DNA of 64,000 bases from Xylophilus sp042867185 (GTDB lineage: Bacteria; Pseudomonadota; Gammaproteobacteria; Burkholderiales; Burkholderiaceae_C): assembly GCA_042867185.1 (NCBI GenBank), contig JBHZQV010000001.1:186001-250000 (forward strand), written 5' to 3'. Both the position numbers and the translations under genes were made by a program. Of the stretch, positions 53,975 through 62,479 are shown one piece after another. Under the pieces are notes generated by a model. That model saw only the letters and a program-made list of their open reading frames with translations. It was not told the DNA's origin and ran no database searches. The first letter of the stretch is position 1. Every line of letters begins with the position of its first letter.

Positions 53975-54276
53975 GCCGGGCCGCCCCAAGCAAGCGCGCA
54001 CCGCAGCGCGCAGCGCGGAGGTTCGGTGTGATCCAGCGCCGGGCCGCCCCAAGCAAGCGCGCACCGCAGCGCGCAGCGCGGAGGTTCGGTGTGATCCAGC
54101 GCCGGGCCGCCCGNNNNNNNNNNNNNNNNNNNNNNNNNNNNNNNNNNNNNNNNNNNNNNNNNNNNNNNNNNNNNNNNNNNNNNNNNNNNNNNNNNNNNNN
54201 NNNNNNNCGCCCCAAGCAAGCGCGCACCGCAGCGCGCAGCGCGGAGGCTCGGTGTGATCCAGCGCCGGGCCGCCCG
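53975..54276 (+). repeat. 63-bp tandem repeat array, interrupted by an assembly gap
   Basis: Two full 63-bp units (53975-54037, 54038-54100) are identical, a third begins at 54101 and is cut by N from 54114. After the gap a unit resumes at 54208 and a last partial copy starts at 54264 (GCCGGGCCGCCCG). The unit after the gap has one base change (GAGGCTC instead of GAGGTTC). The first 16 bases (GCCGGGCCGCCCCAAG) also occur at 62390-62405. 63 is divisible by three, so reading frames pass through without change. Confidence 0.85.
54114..54207. other. Assembly gap (94 N)
   Basis: A run of 94 N inside the tandem array, where short reads could not resolve repeat number. The sequence just before it (GCCGGGCCGCCCG) equals the right end of the array, so the contigs may overlap and the true gap could be of any size. 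Confidence 0.95.
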
Positions 54277-54921
54277 CAGCCTTCCGCAGGCGATCTTTCG
54301 CGCCGAAAGTGGCTGTTGTCGTTACCCGCTGCCGGCCTCATGCTATCGTTTTCAGAGCAAGCCGCGGCCGGCTCGCAGCTGGAAGAGCCGCTGGCCGATG
54401 CGGTGCGCACCGCGCTCAGTTCGGCCATCGCGCAGCAGGCGCCGCCGGTGCCCGAATTCCCCACCACCGTCGCCCGCATGGCCTACCTGCGCTGGCTCGG
54501 CACGATGGCCGAGCGGCTGCAGAAGCGGGTGCCCGACCGCGAGACGCGGGTCGAGTTCCTGCGGACCGCCTGGTACGAATCCCGCCGCGCGGGGCTCGAC
54601 GTGTCGCTGGTGCTGGGGCTGGTGCAGGTGGAGAGCGCGTTCCGCAAATACGCCGTCTCCAGCGTCGGCGCACGGGGCTACATGCAGGTGATGCCGTTCT
54701 GGACCCGCACCATCGGCGACGGCGAGGCCGGCCGCCTGTTCCACATGCAGACCAACCTGCGCTTCGGCTGCGTGATCCTGCGCCACTACCTGGAGCGGGA
54801 GCGGGGCGATGCCTTCATGGCGCTCGGCCGCTACAACGGCAGCCGGGGCCGGGCACCGTACCCCGATGCCGTGTTCGCTGCCCAGCGCAACTGGACCTTT
54901 TCCGACCCGGGCGCAGGCTAG
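54208..54921 (+). CDS. Lytic transglycosylase (SLT domain), 5' end unresolved
   Basis: The open frame enters from the gap. Its clear protein part begins near 54298 with RRKWLLSLPAAGLMLSF...AAAG, which looks like a signal peptide, then a helical region and a soluble lytic transglycosylase domain: catalytic Glu in VQVESAFRKYAVSS, ARGYMQVMPFW, and LGRYNGSRG. No ATG or GTG lies between the gap and RRKW; candidate starts inside are TTG at 54316 or ATG at 54340, both of which would break the signal peptide. So the true start lies in the gap or has been lost. The enzyme cleaves peptidoglycan glycan chains. About 200 residues visible; small for the family. Confidence 0.8.
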   Translation, partial: RPKQARTAARSAEARCDPAPGRPQPSAGDLSRRKWLLSLPAAGLMLSFSEQAAAGSQLEEPLADAVRTALSSAIAQQAPPVPEFPTTVARMAYLRWLGTMAERLQKRVPDRETRVEFLRTAWYESRRAGLDVSLVLGLVQVESAFRKYAVSSVGARGYMQVMPFWTRTIGDGEAGRLFHMQTNLRFGCVILRHYLERERGDAFMALGRYNGSRGRAPYPDAVFAAQRNWTFSDPGAG

Positions 54922-55066
54922 CCCTACCGTCGGTGAGCCCGGGCACCGCCGTCCAGCCGGCCACCGGGAAACATTTCCGTCGTCAAAGCCCGCGTGCTTT
55001 ACAGTTGCGCCCAAAACGCATCACAATGTAACAGGGCTGCACGCCGCAGTCCGACAAGGACGCGGC

Positions 55067-57304
55067 ATGGACCAGGTAGACGATGATTTCGTGTTTGCGC
55101 CGGAATCCGGCGGCACGCAGGCGGCGGGCGACGCGCCCGCAGGCACCGGCCTGACGGTGCTCACCGTCGACGACGACCGGCAATTCCAGCAGGCGCTCCA
55201 CCAGGCGCTGGCCGGCTTTCTCTACCAGGGTGTGCCGGTCCACTTGAAGAGCGCCCACTCGGCCGCCGAAGCCGCCCGGTACCTCACCGCCCATCCGGAG
55301 GTGGCGGTGGTATTCCTCGACGTGGTGATGGAGACCGACGACGCCGGCCTGCGGCTGGTGCGCAGCGTGCGCGAGCTGCTCGGCAATTCCGAAGTGCGGA
55401 TCGTGCTGCTCACCGGCCAGCCGGGCATGAGCAACTTCAAGGAGTCGATCGACCGGCTCGACATCAACGACTACTGGCTCAAGACCGAGCTGACCCACGA
55501 GCGGCTGCACGGCATCCTGACCGGCAACCTGCGCGCCTGGGAGCAGATCCATGCGCTCAACCGGGCGCGCCAGGGGCTGCAGACCATCGTCGAGGCCAGC
55601 AACTCGTTCAACCGCGCCCGCAACCTGCAGGAGTTCTCGGCCCATGTGATCCGCGAGCTGTCGCGGCTGCTGGGTCTGGCACCCGAAAGCGTAGTCTGCG
55701 TGCAGGAGATGGGCCGCGCCGGCGAGGCCGATCCGGGCCGGGCGCTGGTGGTCGGCGCCGCCGGCCGCTTCGCGTCCGAGGTGTCGCGCCATCTGCACAG
55801 CTTCGCCGACGACGCCATCCGCGAACTGCTGGTGCAGAGCCTGACCCGCCAGCAACCGGTCGAGACCGACACCAGCCAGGTGCTGTTCTTCCCCGGCACC
55901 GGCAAGAGCCCGCGCGCCGCGGTGTACCTGGCCACCCGCCGCCGGCTGGACGAGACCGAGCGCGAACTGCTCGGCGTGTTCTGCACCAACATCCAGTCGG
56001 GCCTGATCAACGTGTCGCTCACCAGCCGGCTCAACCGGATGGCGCTGGAGGACAGCCTGCTGTCGCTGCCCAACGGCAATGCGCTGATGCGCTGCATCGA
56101 CACCATCCTCGACATGCACGCGCCGCGCGACCGGGCGCTGCTGCTGATCGACCTGAACCAGTATTCGCAGGGCTGCCTGGCCCTCGGTATCGACCAGGGC
56201 GATCTGATGCTCAAGCGCATGGCGGCCCGGCTGGCCAGCGTGTTCCCGCCGCCCTGCCTGGTGGCCCGGCTGCACGACGACACGTTCGGCATCGTCGGCC
56301 CCGGCGCGATGGTGGACGAGGCGCACATCGATTCGCTGGAGACGGCCGACCCGGGCGACGAACAGTTGCCGCCCTTCATCGGCGTCTGCGCGGCGCGGAT
56401 GGACCTGGACAGCTTCCGCGGCAGCGGCCAGGGCGCGATGGCCGCCGCCATGCTGCTGCTGCGCCGCGCGCGGGCGCAGGGGCTGCGGCGGCTGGTGGAG
56501 TACGCGCCCGGCATGGAGCGCGAGAACGACCAGCACTTCACCCTGTCGCGCCAGCTCTACCACGGCCTGCGCGAGCACCAGCTGCGCATCGAACTGCAGC
56601 CGCAGATCGCATTGGCGACCGGCGCCATCGTCGGTGCCGAGGCGCTGGCCCGCTGGACCTTGCCCGACGGCACGGCGATCGCCCCCAACGACTTCGTGCC
56701 GGTGGCCGAGGCCAGCGGCCTGGTGGTGCACCTGGGCCGGCAGGTGATCGAGCTCGCCTGTCGTGCGCTGGTGCGCCTGGCCGAGGCCGGGTTTCCGCAG
56801 ATATCGGTGGCGGTGAACGTCTCGCCGCACCAGCTGGCGCGCCGCACCTTCGTGGCCGAGCTGGTGGCGGCGCTGGAGCGCCACGGCATCGACCCGTCCC
56901 GGCTGGACCTGGAGATCACCGAGTCGGCCATGATGGGCGACCACCAGGCCAACGTCGCGGTGCTGCGGGCGCTGCGCGACCTGGGCTTCATGGTGGCGGT
57001 GGACGATTTCGGCACCGGCCATTCGTCGCTCGCCTACCTGCAGGACCTGCCGCTGGGCATGCTGAAGGTCGACCGCAGCTTCATCCAGGACATCGGCGTG
57101 CCCGGCGCTTCGGCCCACCGCGCGCCGATCGCCGGCATGGTGGTGGACCTGGGCGCCCATCTGGGCCTGAAGGTGCTTGCCGAAGGGGTGGAGAACGCCG
57201 CCCAGGCCGACTGGCTGCGGGCCCGCGGCTGCCCGCTGGCGCAGGGCTATTTCTTCGCCCGGCCCGAACCGCTGGAAGCGTTCGTCGCGCGGCTCCAGGC
57301 CTAG
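55067..57304 (+). CDS. Response regulator with DUF3369, degenerate GGDEF and EAL (c-di-GMP phosphodiesterase)
   Basis: 745 aa. REC domain (about 29-155) with phosphoacceptor Asp85 (VVFLDVVM) and Asp36-38; a DUF3369 GAF-like segment (about 165-340); a degenerate GGDEF domain in which the signature is LHDDTF (near residue 405); an intact EAL domain (about 500-745) with Glu525 in GAEALARW, NVSPHQL, EITESAMM, DDFGTGHSSLAYL and EGVE. So it should degrade c-di-GMP under phosphorylation control and not make it. The start follows a 145-bp spacer after the transglycosylase. The next gene is a histidine kinase, 75 bp on, the likely partner. Confidence 0.9.
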   Translation: MDQVDDDFVFAPESGGTQAAGDAPAGTGLTVLTVDDDRQFQQALHQALAGFLYQGVPVHLKSAHSAAEAARYLTAHPEVAVVFLDVVMETDDAGLRLVRSVRELLGNSEVRIVLLTGQPGMSNFKESIDRLDINDYWLKTELTHERLHGILTGNLRAWEQIHALNRARQGLQTIVEASNSFNRARNLQEFSAHVIRELSRLLGLAPESVVCVQEMGRAGEADPGRALVVGAAGRFASEVSRHLHSFADDAIRELLVQSLTRQQPVETDTSQVLFFPGTGKSPRAAVYLATRRRLDETERELLGVFCTNIQSGLINVSLTSRLNRMALEDSLLSLPNGNALMRCIDTILDMHAPRDRALLLIDLNQYSQGCLALGIDQGDLMLKRMAARLASVFPPPCLVARLHDDTFGIVGPGAMVDEAHIDSLETADPGDEQLPPFIGVCAARMDLDSFRGSGQGAMAAAMLLLRRARAQGLRRLVEYAPGMERENDQHFTLSRQLYHGLREHQLRIELQPQIALATGAIVGAEALARWTLPDGTAIAPNDFVPVAEASGLVVHLGRQVIELACRALVRLAEAGFPQISVAVNVSPHQLARRTFVAELVAALERHGIDPSRLDLEITESAMMGDHQANVAVLRALRDLGFMVAVDDFGTGHSSLAYLQDLPLGMLKVDRSFIQDIGVPGASAHRAPIAGMVVDLGAHLGLKVLAEGVENAAQADWLRARGCPLAQGYFFARPEPLEAFVARLQA

Positions 57305-57379
57305 CGCTGCGACACGAGGTGCCCGCCCCATGAAGCCGCGCAGCCACGACCCGCGCGTGCCGCAGCACCGGTGACCACG

Positions 57380-59389
57380 ATGCATCCGCCGCCACCGCCA
57401 CCACCGTCTTCCACCACGCTGCTGCAGGACATGCCGCGACCGAGACGGCACCCGCTGCGGCGGCATCTGCGGCTGGTGTTGCTGGTGCTGCCCTGGCTGC
57501 TGGCGATGGGGCTCGGGTTTCCGCTGCTGTGGCACCAGATGCGCCACACCTTCGACAGCCCGGTGCAGCGGGCGCGCGACCTGGCCCTGTTCCAGGCCGC
57601 CAGCGTGGCCGGCCGGGTGATCGACAGCCTGCGCAACGACGTGCGTTTCCTGGAAGCCGTCTCCACGCTCGACGACGACGACACCCCCACGCTCCCCTCC
57701 GATTCCGACACCGCGCGGCTGATGCTCGCCTTCGCGCGGGGCGCGCCGTCGTACGACCACCTGCGGCTGGTCGACGCCGACGGGCACGAGCGGCTGCGGG
57801 TCGACTACACCGCCGGCCCGTCGCCCGGCCTCTATGCCGCGCCGGGCGTGGCCGTCGCCCGCAACCGGGCGCTCGCGCCGCCCGACCGGCTGCAGAACGC
57901 GCGCAACCACATCGACTTCGACCGGGTGTCGCACCTGCCGCAAGGCGAGGTCTATGTCTCGGGCTTCGAGCTGCGCCCGTCGGCCGACGGCCGTCCGCCG
58001 CAGCCGGTACTGCGCGCCACCGCGGCCCGGTTCGACGGCGAGACCCTGCGCGGCGCGGTATCGCTCGAACTGCTGGCCAACGATCTGCTGGAGCGGATCG
58101 TGGCGCTCGGCCGCTCGCACCAGGTCGATCTGTTCGTGGCCCACCCGGACGGCCGCTGGATCCGCGGGCCGCAGCCCGGCCGCGACTGGTCGGACACCGT
58201 GGCCGCGACCGACGCCGGCCTGTGGGCGGCGATGCAGGCGCAGACGGACGGTCTCTACCAGGGCACCGACAGCGGCGGCGAATGGACCTTCCGCCGTATC
58301 AGCCTGGCACGCGAAGTGGACGCCGTGGCGCCGCCCGGGCCGGCGTCGCCCGAGCCGCGGCTGCTGCTGGCGGCACGGGCCGACCGGCAGTCGGCCACCT
58401 GGGCCCGCTGGCGCTGGCAACTACCGCTGGCGGCCTGCATGGCGGCCGCGCTGCTGGCGGCGGTGGTGCTCAGCGCGCAGCTGCTGCGCAGCCTGCGGGC
58501 CGACGCCCGCCACACCCGCGCGCTGCACCAGGCCAACCGGGCGCTCACCATCGCCAACGACAACCTGCGCACCGTGCAGGACGACCTGGCCCGCGTCGCC
58601 CGGCTGTCGTCCCTGGGCCTGATGGTGGCCGGCGTGGCGCACGAGCTGAACACCCCGCTCGGCAGCGCCACGCTGGCGCTGAGCACCGCCCGGCAGGAGC
58701 TGGACATGCTCGCCGCGCGGCTGCAGCAGGGCCTGCGCCGCTCCGACCTGGACCGCTACGTGGCGATGAGCGACAGCGCGATGCAGACCGTGGCCGACGC
58801 GGTGCGCCGCGCCGCCGGCCTGGTGCAGCGCTTCAAGCAGGTGGCGGTCGACCGGACCAGCATGCAGCGCCGGGTGTTCGACCTGGGGCAGATCGTGCTC
58901 GATGCCGATCCGCGGTTGCGCCACTGGCCGGCCGCCAGCCCCGTCAACCTGCGGCTGCTGTTGCCGCCCGGCCTGGAGATGGACAGCTACCCCGGCCCGC
59001 TGGAGCAGGCGGTGTCGAACCTGCTCGACAACGCGGTGCTGCATGCCTTCGGCTCGCAGGTCGGCGGCACCGTCGTGGTGGAGGTGGCCGCCGACGGTGC
59101 CGACCACGTGCTGGTACGGGTGGCGGACGATGGCGCCGGCATCCCGGCCGCCCAGCTGCCGCGGGTCTTCGACCCGTTCTTCACCACCCGGCGGCATGCC
59201 GGCGGCACCGGCCTGGGCCTGCACATCGTCCACCAGATCGTGGCCGACGTGCTGGGCGGCACGCTGCAGGCCGAGAGCCCGGTGCCCGCCGGCCTGCCGG
59301 TGCCGGGCCGGGGCAGCGTCTTCACGATGCGGCTGCCGCGCCGGGCGCCCCAGCGGCCGGAAACGGCGGCGCCGGCCGTGGACACCTGA
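57380..59389 (+). CDS. Membrane sensor histidine kinase
   Basis: 669 aa. Cytoplasmic Pro-rich N-terminus, membrane helix (about 30-50), a periplasmic sensor region of some 290 residues (dCache-like, not recognised further), second membrane helix (about 340-365), a coiled-coil link, HisKA-type H-box with His421 in VAHELNTPLGSA, and HATPase with N box NLLDNAV, G1 DDGAGIP and G2 GGTGLGLHIV. It probably phosphorylates the REC-EAL protein just upstream; no other receiver is nearby. A GTG three codons earlier (57371) is an alternative start. No receiver domain of its own. Confidence 0.88.
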   Translation: MHPPPPPPPSSTTLLQDMPRPRRHPLRRHLRLVLLVLPWLLAMGLGFPLLWHQMRHTFDSPVQRARDLALFQAASVAGRVIDSLRNDVRFLEAVSTLDDDDTPTLPSDSDTARLMLAFARGAPSYDHLRLVDADGHERLRVDYTAGPSPGLYAAPGVAVARNRALAPPDRLQNARNHIDFDRVSHLPQGEVYVSGFELRPSADGRPPQPVLRATAARFDGETLRGAVSLELLANDLLERIVALGRSHQVDLFVAHPDGRWIRGPQPGRDWSDTVAATDAGLWAAMQAQTDGLYQGTDSGGEWTFRRISLAREVDAVAPPGPASPEPRLLLAARADRQSATWARWRWQLPLAACMAAALLAAVVLSAQLLRSLRADARHTRALHQANRALTIANDNLRTVQDDLARVARLSSLGLMVAGVAHELNTPLGSATLALSTARQELDMLAARLQQGLRRSDLDRYVAMSDSAMQTVADAVRRAAGLVQRFKQVAVDRTSMQRRVFDLGQIVLDADPRLRHWPAASPVNLRLLLPPGLEMDSYPGPLEQAVSNLLDNAVLHAFGSQVGGTVVVEVAADGADHVLVRVADDGAGIPAAQLPRVFDPFFTTRRHAGGTGLGLHIVHQIVADVLGGTLQAESPVPAGLPVPGRGSVFTMRLPRRAPQRPETAAPAVDT

Positions 59390-59477
59390 GGAAACAGGCC
59401 GACCCGGCGCGTCGGCGCCGGCTTTCACCGGCGCGGCGTTCGTGGCCGCACGCTGGTGGTCCGATCAGCCTCCGCCC

Positions 59478-59786
59478 ATGCCTGCCGCCATGACCCGTGC
59501 CTCCACCTCCGCATCGTCCAAGTCCGCCACCGCCAAGACATCCGGCGGCAAGCCGAAGAAGGGCCTCTACGCCAACATCCAGGCCAAGCGCCGCCGCATC
59601 GCCGCCGGCAGCGGCGAGACGATGCGCAAGCCCCACGCGGAGGGCGCCCCGACCGACGAATCCTTCCGCAGGTCGGCCAAGACAGCCAAGTCGGCCAAGC
59701 CGGCCCGAAGGCCCAAGACCACCCGCCACCACCGCGGCCGCCGGGCCAAGGCCCGCACCGGGCGCAGCCGCAGCCGTTCACGCTGA
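59478..59786 (+). CDS. Small basic protein of unknown function
   Basis: 102 aa. A Ser/Thr/Lys-rich start is followed by PKKGLYANIQAKRRRIAAGSGETMRKP, which looks like a conserved motif (about 28-54), then an extremely basic tail (RRPKTTRHHRGRRAKARTGRSRSRSR). Lys/Arg make up about a third of the residues, so it may bind DNA or RNA. I do not recognise a named family with certainty; the KKGLYANI...AGSGE segment recurs in small proteins of Burkholderiales as far as I recall. ATG at 59478 or 59490. Confidence 0.6.
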   Translation: MPAAMTRASTSASSKSATAKTSGGKPKKGLYANIQAKRRRIAAGSGETMRKPHAEGAPTDESFRRSAKTAKSAKPARRPKTTRHHRGRRAKARTGRSRSRSR

Positions 59787-59822
59787 AAAAGGTCTTCGGC
59801 CAGCGTCCTGCGCCGGCACTGT

Positions 59823-59839
59823 GCTATTGAAATAGTAGC
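59823..59839 (+). repeat. Intergenic structured repeat, copy 6 (palindrome only)
   Basis: GCTATTGAAATAGTAGC (one base off a perfect palindrome), then AATGCGTCCGGC, a degenerate remnant of the GC part. It lies 36 nt after the basic protein gene and 26 nt before dusC. Confidence 0.65.
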
Positions 59840-59850
59840 AATGCGTCCGG

Positions 59851-59856
59851 CACAAT
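59851..59856 (+). promoter_or_regulatory. Candidate -10 box (CACAAT) next to the dusC start
   Basis: CACAAT ends 9 nt before the ATG at 59866. AGGGG between them may serve as a weak ribosome-binding site, so this is the least clear of the near-leaderless cases. Prediction only. Confidence 0.25.
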
Positions 59857-59865
59857 AGGGGCCCG

Positions 59866-60903
59866 ATGACGCAGCCGACGCCGACACCCGCCCCGATACT
59901 GCTGGCCCCGATGGAGGGCCTGCTCGATTTCCTGCTGCGCGACATGCTGACCCGGGTCGGCGGCATCGACCGCTGCGTGTCGGAGTTCATCCGCGTCTCC
60001 GACACGGTGCTGCCCGACCGCGTCTTCCACCGCTACGTGCCCGAGCTGCGCAACGGCAGCCGCACCCCGGCCGGCGTGCCGGTGCGGCCCCAGCTGCTCG
60101 GCTCCGACCCGGCCTGCATGGCCGCCAACGCGGCCGCCGTGGCGCGGTTGGCGCCGGCGGGCATCGACCTCAACTTCGGCTGCCCGGCGGCGATCGTCAA
60201 CCGCCACGGCGGTGGTGCCGCGCTGCTGGATACGCCGGAGCTGCTGCACGCCATCGTCTCGGCGGTGCGCCGGGCGGTGCCGGCCCACATCCCTGTCTCG
60301 GCCAAGATGCGGCTGGGCGTGCGCGACGGCAACGGCGCGGTCGAATGCGCCCTGGCGCTGGCCGAGGCCGGCGCCTGCGAGCTGGTGGTGCATGCCCGCA
60401 CCAAGACCGACGGCTACCGGCCGCCGGCCTACTGGGAGCGCATTCCGGCGATCCGCGCGGCGGTGGCGATCCCGGTGGTCGCCAATGGCGAGATCTGGAC
60501 GGTGGAGGACGCGCTGCGCTGCCGCGAACGCTCGGGCGGCACCGCGCTGATGCTGGGCCGCGGCATCGTCGCCGACCCGGGCCTGGCCTGGGCGATCCGC
60601 GCGGCCGACGGCGAGCCCGGCGTGCCGCCGCCGGTCGACTGGCCGCGGGTGCGGCTGCAGGTCGCCGCCTTCTGGATCCGGATCAGCACCTGCTTTCCCG
60701 GCCGGCAGCGGGTGGGGCGGCTCAAGCAGTGGCTGAACCTGCTGCGCCGTCGCTTTCCCGAGGCCGAGGCGGCCTTCCAGACGGTGCGCACGATGACCGA
60801 GCCGGAGCAGGTCGATGCGTGGATGGCGGGGCTGCAGGCCGGCGACGCGGTACCGGCGGCGGTGGTGCCGCCGCGGGTGGAAGAGCCGGTCGCCCTGGCC
60901 TGA
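59866..60903 (+). CDS. dusC: tRNA-dihydrouridine(16) synthase
   Basis: 345 aa flavin-dependent TIM barrel. Signature APMEGLLDFLLRDMLT (FMN site), NFGCPAAIVNRHGGGA with the catalytic Cys near residue 107, SAKMRLG and VHARTK. The C-terminal helical domain is present. It reduces U16 in tRNA; the MEGLLD start is a DusC feature rather than DusA or DusB. Convergent with the CorC-type gene (39 bp apart). Confidence 0.93.
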   Translation: MTQPTPTPAPILLAPMEGLLDFLLRDMLTRVGGIDRCVSEFIRVSDTVLPDRVFHRYVPELRNGSRTPAGVPVRPQLLGSDPACMAANAAAVARLAPAGIDLNFGCPAAIVNRHGGGAALLDTPELLHAIVSAVRRAVPAHIPVSAKMRLGVRDGNGAVECALALAEAGACELVVHARTKTDGYRPPAYWERIPAIRAAVAIPVVANGEIWTVEDALRCRERSGGTALMLGRGIVADPGLAWAIRAADGEPGVPPPVDWPRVRLQVAAFWIRISTCFPGRQRVGRLKQWLNLLRRRFPEAEAAFQTVRTMTEPEQVDAWMAGLQAGDAVPAAVVPPRVEEPVALA

Positions 60904-60942
60904 GCCGGCGGGTGCGGCGGGCCGGGCACCGGCGCCCGCGCC

Positions 60943-62307
60943 TCAGCCCGGCGGCAGCGCTTCCGCCGTCCGTGCCGCGGCGGTGCTGCCGGTGCCGGTC
61001 GCCGCGCCCGCGCTGGTGCCGCTGCGCGACACCAGCACCTGGTCGATCCGGTAGCTGTCGACGTCCATCACCTCGAACTTGTAGCCGCCCCAGCTGACGC
61101 TGTCGGTGCGGCGCGGCACCCGGCGCAGCATCACCATCAGGAAGCCGGCCAGCGTCTCGTAGTCGTCGGGGTGGGGCAGGTCGTCCACCAGGCCGAGCGC
61201 GTGGCGCACGTCGCGAATCGGGGTGACGCCGTCGATCAGCCACGAGTCGGCGTCGCGCCGCACGATCTGCTCTTCGTCCAGCGGCGAGATCAGGTCGCCC
61301 ATCACCGTGCTCATCACGTCGTTGAGCGTGACCACGCCCACCACCAGGCTGTACTCGTTGACGATGACCGCGAAATCCTCGCCCACCAGCCGGAACTGGT
61401 CGAGCACCTCGGCCAGCGACAGCCGGTCGGGCACGATCAGCGCCTTGTGCACCAGGCCGGCGTCGGCGAAGTTGATCGGCAGGTTGTTGAGCGCCCGCTG
61501 GAACAGATCCTTGGCGTCGACGTAGCCCAGCACATGGTCGATGTCGCCGTCGCAGACCGGGTAGGTCGAGAACGGCTCGGCCGCGATCCGGGCGCGGATC
61601 ACCGGATCGGGGTCGTCGCGCAGGAAGTAGGCGATGCGGTCGCGCTGGGTCATCGCGCTGGCGACGGTGCGGGTGTCGAGCGAGAACACGTTGGCGATCA
61701 CCTGCTGCTCGCTGGCCAGCAGCACGCCTGCCAGGGCGCCGGCCTCGGTCATCGCCAGGATGTCCTGCGAGGTGATCCGGTCGTCGCGCTGCGCCGGCAG
61801 GCCGAAGAGGCGGAACAGCCCGTCGGCCAGCTGGCTGTAGACCCAGACCACCGGCCGGAAGACGCGCATCAGCAGCAGCATCGGCTTGACCACCCGCACC
61901 GCGATCCGCTCGGGGTCGCCCATGCCCATGCGCTTCGGCACCAGGTCGGCGAAGAGGATGAAGAGCGAGGTCACCACCACGAACGAGGCCAGGAAACCCC
62001 AGGTGGCCGCCCGCGGCGCGGTGAAAGGCCAGAGCGCGAAGGCCGACTCGAAGAACGGGCTGAGCGCGCCTTCGCCCACGATGCCGCCCAGGATCGCGAT
62101 CGCGTTCTGCCCCACCTGCACCACGGTGAAGTAGGGGCCGGGCAGCTCCTGCAGCCGCATCACCCGCTCGGCCCGCGCCTCGCCCTCGTCGGCCAGCTGG
62201 CGCAGCCGCAGCCGGCGCGAGGCGGCCAGCGAGATCTCGGCGACCGAGAAGAATGCGCTGGCGGCGATCAGGCAGACGATGAGGAGCAGGCTGGTGGAGA
62301 GTGTCAT
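60943..62307 (-). CDS. Hemolysin-family/CorC-HlyC membrane transporter (CNNM-type)
   Basis: 454 aa. N-terminal DUF21/CNNM membrane domain with four helices (about 5-25, 60-80, 95-115, 125-145), a pair of CBS domains (about 200-340) and a C-terminal CorC_HlyC domain (about 355-440). Homologs are linked to magnesium or cobalt efflux and resistance. Start at 62307 chosen for MTLSTSLLLIVCL, which opens the first membrane helix. The C-terminus ends in a low-complexity Ala/Thr/Gly tail. Confidence 0.88.
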   Translation of the reverse strand: MTLSTSLLLIVCLIAASAFFSVAEISLAASRRLRLRQLADEGEARAERVMRLQELPGPYFTVVQVGQNAIAILGGIVGEGALSPFFESAFALWPFTAPRAATWGFLASFVVVTSLFILFADLVPKRMGMGDPERIAVRVVKPMLLLMRVFRPVVWVYSQLADGLFRLFGLPAQRDDRITSQDILAMTEAGALAGVLLASEQQVIANVFSLDTRTVASAMTQRDRIAYFLRDDPDPVIRARIAAEPFSTYPVCDGDIDHVLGYVDAKDLFQRALNNLPINFADAGLVHKALIVPDRLSLAEVLDQFRLVGEDFAVIVNEYSLVVGVVTLNDVMSTVMGDLISPLDEEQIVRRDADSWLIDGVTPIRDVRHALGLVDDLPHPDDYETLAGFLMVMLRRVPRRTDSVSWGGYKFEVMDVDSYRIDQVLVSRSGTSAGAATGTGSTAAARTAEALPPG

Positions 62308-62389
62308 GGGCAGACGACATTGTCTCTCGCCGTGCAGGCCGCCGGAACCGGCCGGCCATCCCAACGGGCTGTCGCCGCCGGCCCCGGCC

Positions 62390-62476
62390 GCCGGGCCGCC
62401 CCAAGGCCCGGGGCAGCCTCCCCCGCGGGGGGTGGCGTTACACGGCGCGGCAGCGCCGTGAAAAGCCGGGGGGCCT
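62390..62476 (-). repeat. Intergenic GC-rich repeat-like element (related to the 63-bp array)
   Basis: Between the CorC-type gene and the AAA+ gene. It contains GCCGGGCCGCCCCAAG at its outer end, identical to the first 16 bases of the 63-bp unit near 54 kb, then a GC hairpin (CCCCCGCGGGGGG) and a second one (ACGGCGCGGCAGCGCCGT). On the minus strand it begins 3 bp after the AAA+ stop codon. Confidence 0.6.
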
Positions 62477-62479
62477 TAA

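Noticed and set aside
53975..54276. CRISPR array at the 63-bp repeats
   Set aside because: Units are directly adjacent with no unique spacers, no cas genes nearby.
54208..54921. Transglycosylase as a pseudogene
   Set aside because: The SLT domain and signal-peptide-like segment are intact with no frameshift; only the start is hidden by the gap, so it was kept as a gene with unresolved 5' end.
57330..57374. 14-codon ORF just before the sensor kinase
   Set aside because: Too short, no ribosome-binding site, no conserved motif; probably leader sequence.
54983..58420. Long minus-strand open frame opposite the phosphodiesterase and kinase
   Set aside because: Shadow of two well-supported genes; low-complexity Arg/Gly/His/Gln composition.
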